From positions 1 through 5,253 of the forward strand of contig JAUHWE010000383.1 in NCBI GenBank assembly GCA_030424825.1: a stretch of 5,253 nucleotides of DNA, in the 5' to 3' direction. Numbering within the stretch: position 1 is the first letter of the stretch; every line of letters begins with the position of its first letter. Both the position numbers and the translations under genes were made by a program. The stretch comes from Verrucomicrobiia bacterium (GTDB lineage Bacteria > Verrucomicrobiota > Verrucomicrobiia > Opitutales > Opitutaceae). The notes beneath the pieces are model-generated. The model did no database searches. It saw nothing but the letters and a program-made list of their open reading frames with translations, and was not told the DNA's origin. Of the stretch, positions 4,881 through 5,253 are shown piece after piece.

Positions 4881-5253
4881 TTAAATTCACCTAATGGCCG
4901 ACGATCCTCCTCCATCCGAGCCTGAACCCTCTGGTCTCGCCTCTTTCTGGGCCGAGCTCAAGCGCCGTAAGGTGATGCGGGTAGGGATCACCTATGGCGT
5001 TGTCGCCTGGTTGCTGATCCAAATCGCGGCGACCGTGTTTCCGCAATTGGGGTTGCCGGACTGGGCTCCCCGCATGGTAACGCTGCTGCTTTTGATTGGC
5101 TTTCCCATTGCCTTGATTATCGCTTGGGCCTTCGAGCTGACACCGGAGGGTATCCGAACGACTCGAAATGCCCGTGAGGAGCGAAGTGGCGAGCCCGTTT
5201 CCAAAAAGCAAATACGAAAGCGCAACTGGATGACTCTCGGTTTCGCGGCGGGG
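4881..5253 (+). repeat. Direct repeat, downstream copy (pairs with 1799-2189)
   Basis: This is the second member of the direct repeat and runs to the window edge, so its true length is unknown. Copies differ by many third-position changes between the identical blocks, and by an 18-base length difference in the segment before the FW motif. That is the pattern of an older duplication with local sequence homogenisation rather than a fresh one. Confidence 0.75.
4894..5253 (+). CDS. Second membrane-anchored TolB-like/TPR family protein (partial, N-terminal 120 codons)
   Basis: This is a paralog of the split gene at 1812. It begins MADDPPPSEPEPSG and, from FWAELKRRKV (18-27) to the window edge at residue 120, agrees with the first copy at 94 of 103 aligned residues with no gaps. 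The tail before FW is six residues shorter. Membrane helices fall at about 30-49 and 61-80, ELTPEGIR at 81-88, the basic KKQIRKR loop at 104-110, and a third helix is starting at the edge. The TolB-like and TPR parts would lie beyond the window, so whether this copy is intact cannot be told. ATG 4894 is chosen because the start matches the first copy and 10 of 13 upstream bases are shared with it. CCTA, not a Shine-Dalgarno, precedes the ATG. If complete, it could replace the broken copy. Confidence 0.88.
   Translation, partial: MADDPPPSEPEPSGLASFWAELKRRKVMRVGITYGVVAWLLIQIAATVFPQLGLPDWAPRMVTLLLLIGFPIALIIAWAFELTPEGIRTTRNAREERSGEPVSKKQIRKRNWMTLGFAAG

Noticed and set aside
1..5253. CRISPR array, tRNA/rRNA genes, transposase or integrase
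   Set aside because: I found no regularly spaced short repeats, cloverleaf-like sequence or recombinase motifs on either strand.

Overview
The window looks like a chromosomal segment of a free-living, probably aquatic member of the PVC group, with Verrucomicrobiota (Opitutia-like) as my best guess. The basis is a Tat-exported Gfo/Idh/MocA oxidoreductase next to a secreted ThuA-like protein, a large membrane-anchored TolB-like/TPR protein of a type common in these lineages, moderate GC, and almost no Shine-Dalgarno sequences. The taxonomy is inferred from gene style only.

Layout. (1) Positions 1-535, minus strand: N-terminal 178 codons of a Gfo/Idh/MocA oxidoreductase, cut by the window edge. 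(2) 536-777: a spacer holding an imperfect, nested inverted-repeat element at about 600-763. (3) 778-1632, minus strand: a complete 284-residue secreted ThuA-like protein. It is transcribed toward the oxidoreductase, so the two form a ThuA/ThuB-like pair. (4) 1633-1811: a divergent promoter region with a hairpin-like inverted repeat. (5) 1812-4073, plus strand: one long reading frame for a three-helix membrane protein with a TolB/FlgO-like domain and C-terminal TPRs. It is split by a single in-frame TAA at 2802-2804. (6) 4070-4201: a 43-codon frame overlapping the previous stop, which resembles the N-terminal stub of another copy of the same family. (7) 4221-4842: a complete vapBC-type toxin-antitoxin module with its own palindromic operator/promoter. 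(8) 4894-5253: the first 120 codons of a second, closely related copy of the membrane TolB/TPR gene, cut by the window edge.

How the parts relate. The left half is probably an envelope-localised carbohydrate function: ThuA-like and Gfo/Idh/MocA proteins act together in 3-keto-sugar metabolism in rhizobia. The right half is a small paralog array of membrane TPR proteins. One member is broken by a nonsense codon, one may be reduced to a stub, and one appears intact as far as it can be seen. A toxin-antitoxin cassette lies between copies. The most unusual signals are the nonsense-split gene, the possible stub next to vapB, the vapB operator that leaves almost no 5' leader, and a repeated CCTT/CCTA tetranucleotide immediately before four of the start codons in place of a Shine-Dalgarno. 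I see no tRNA, rRNA, CRISPR array, transposase or integrase. I did not find a convincing wholly new system.
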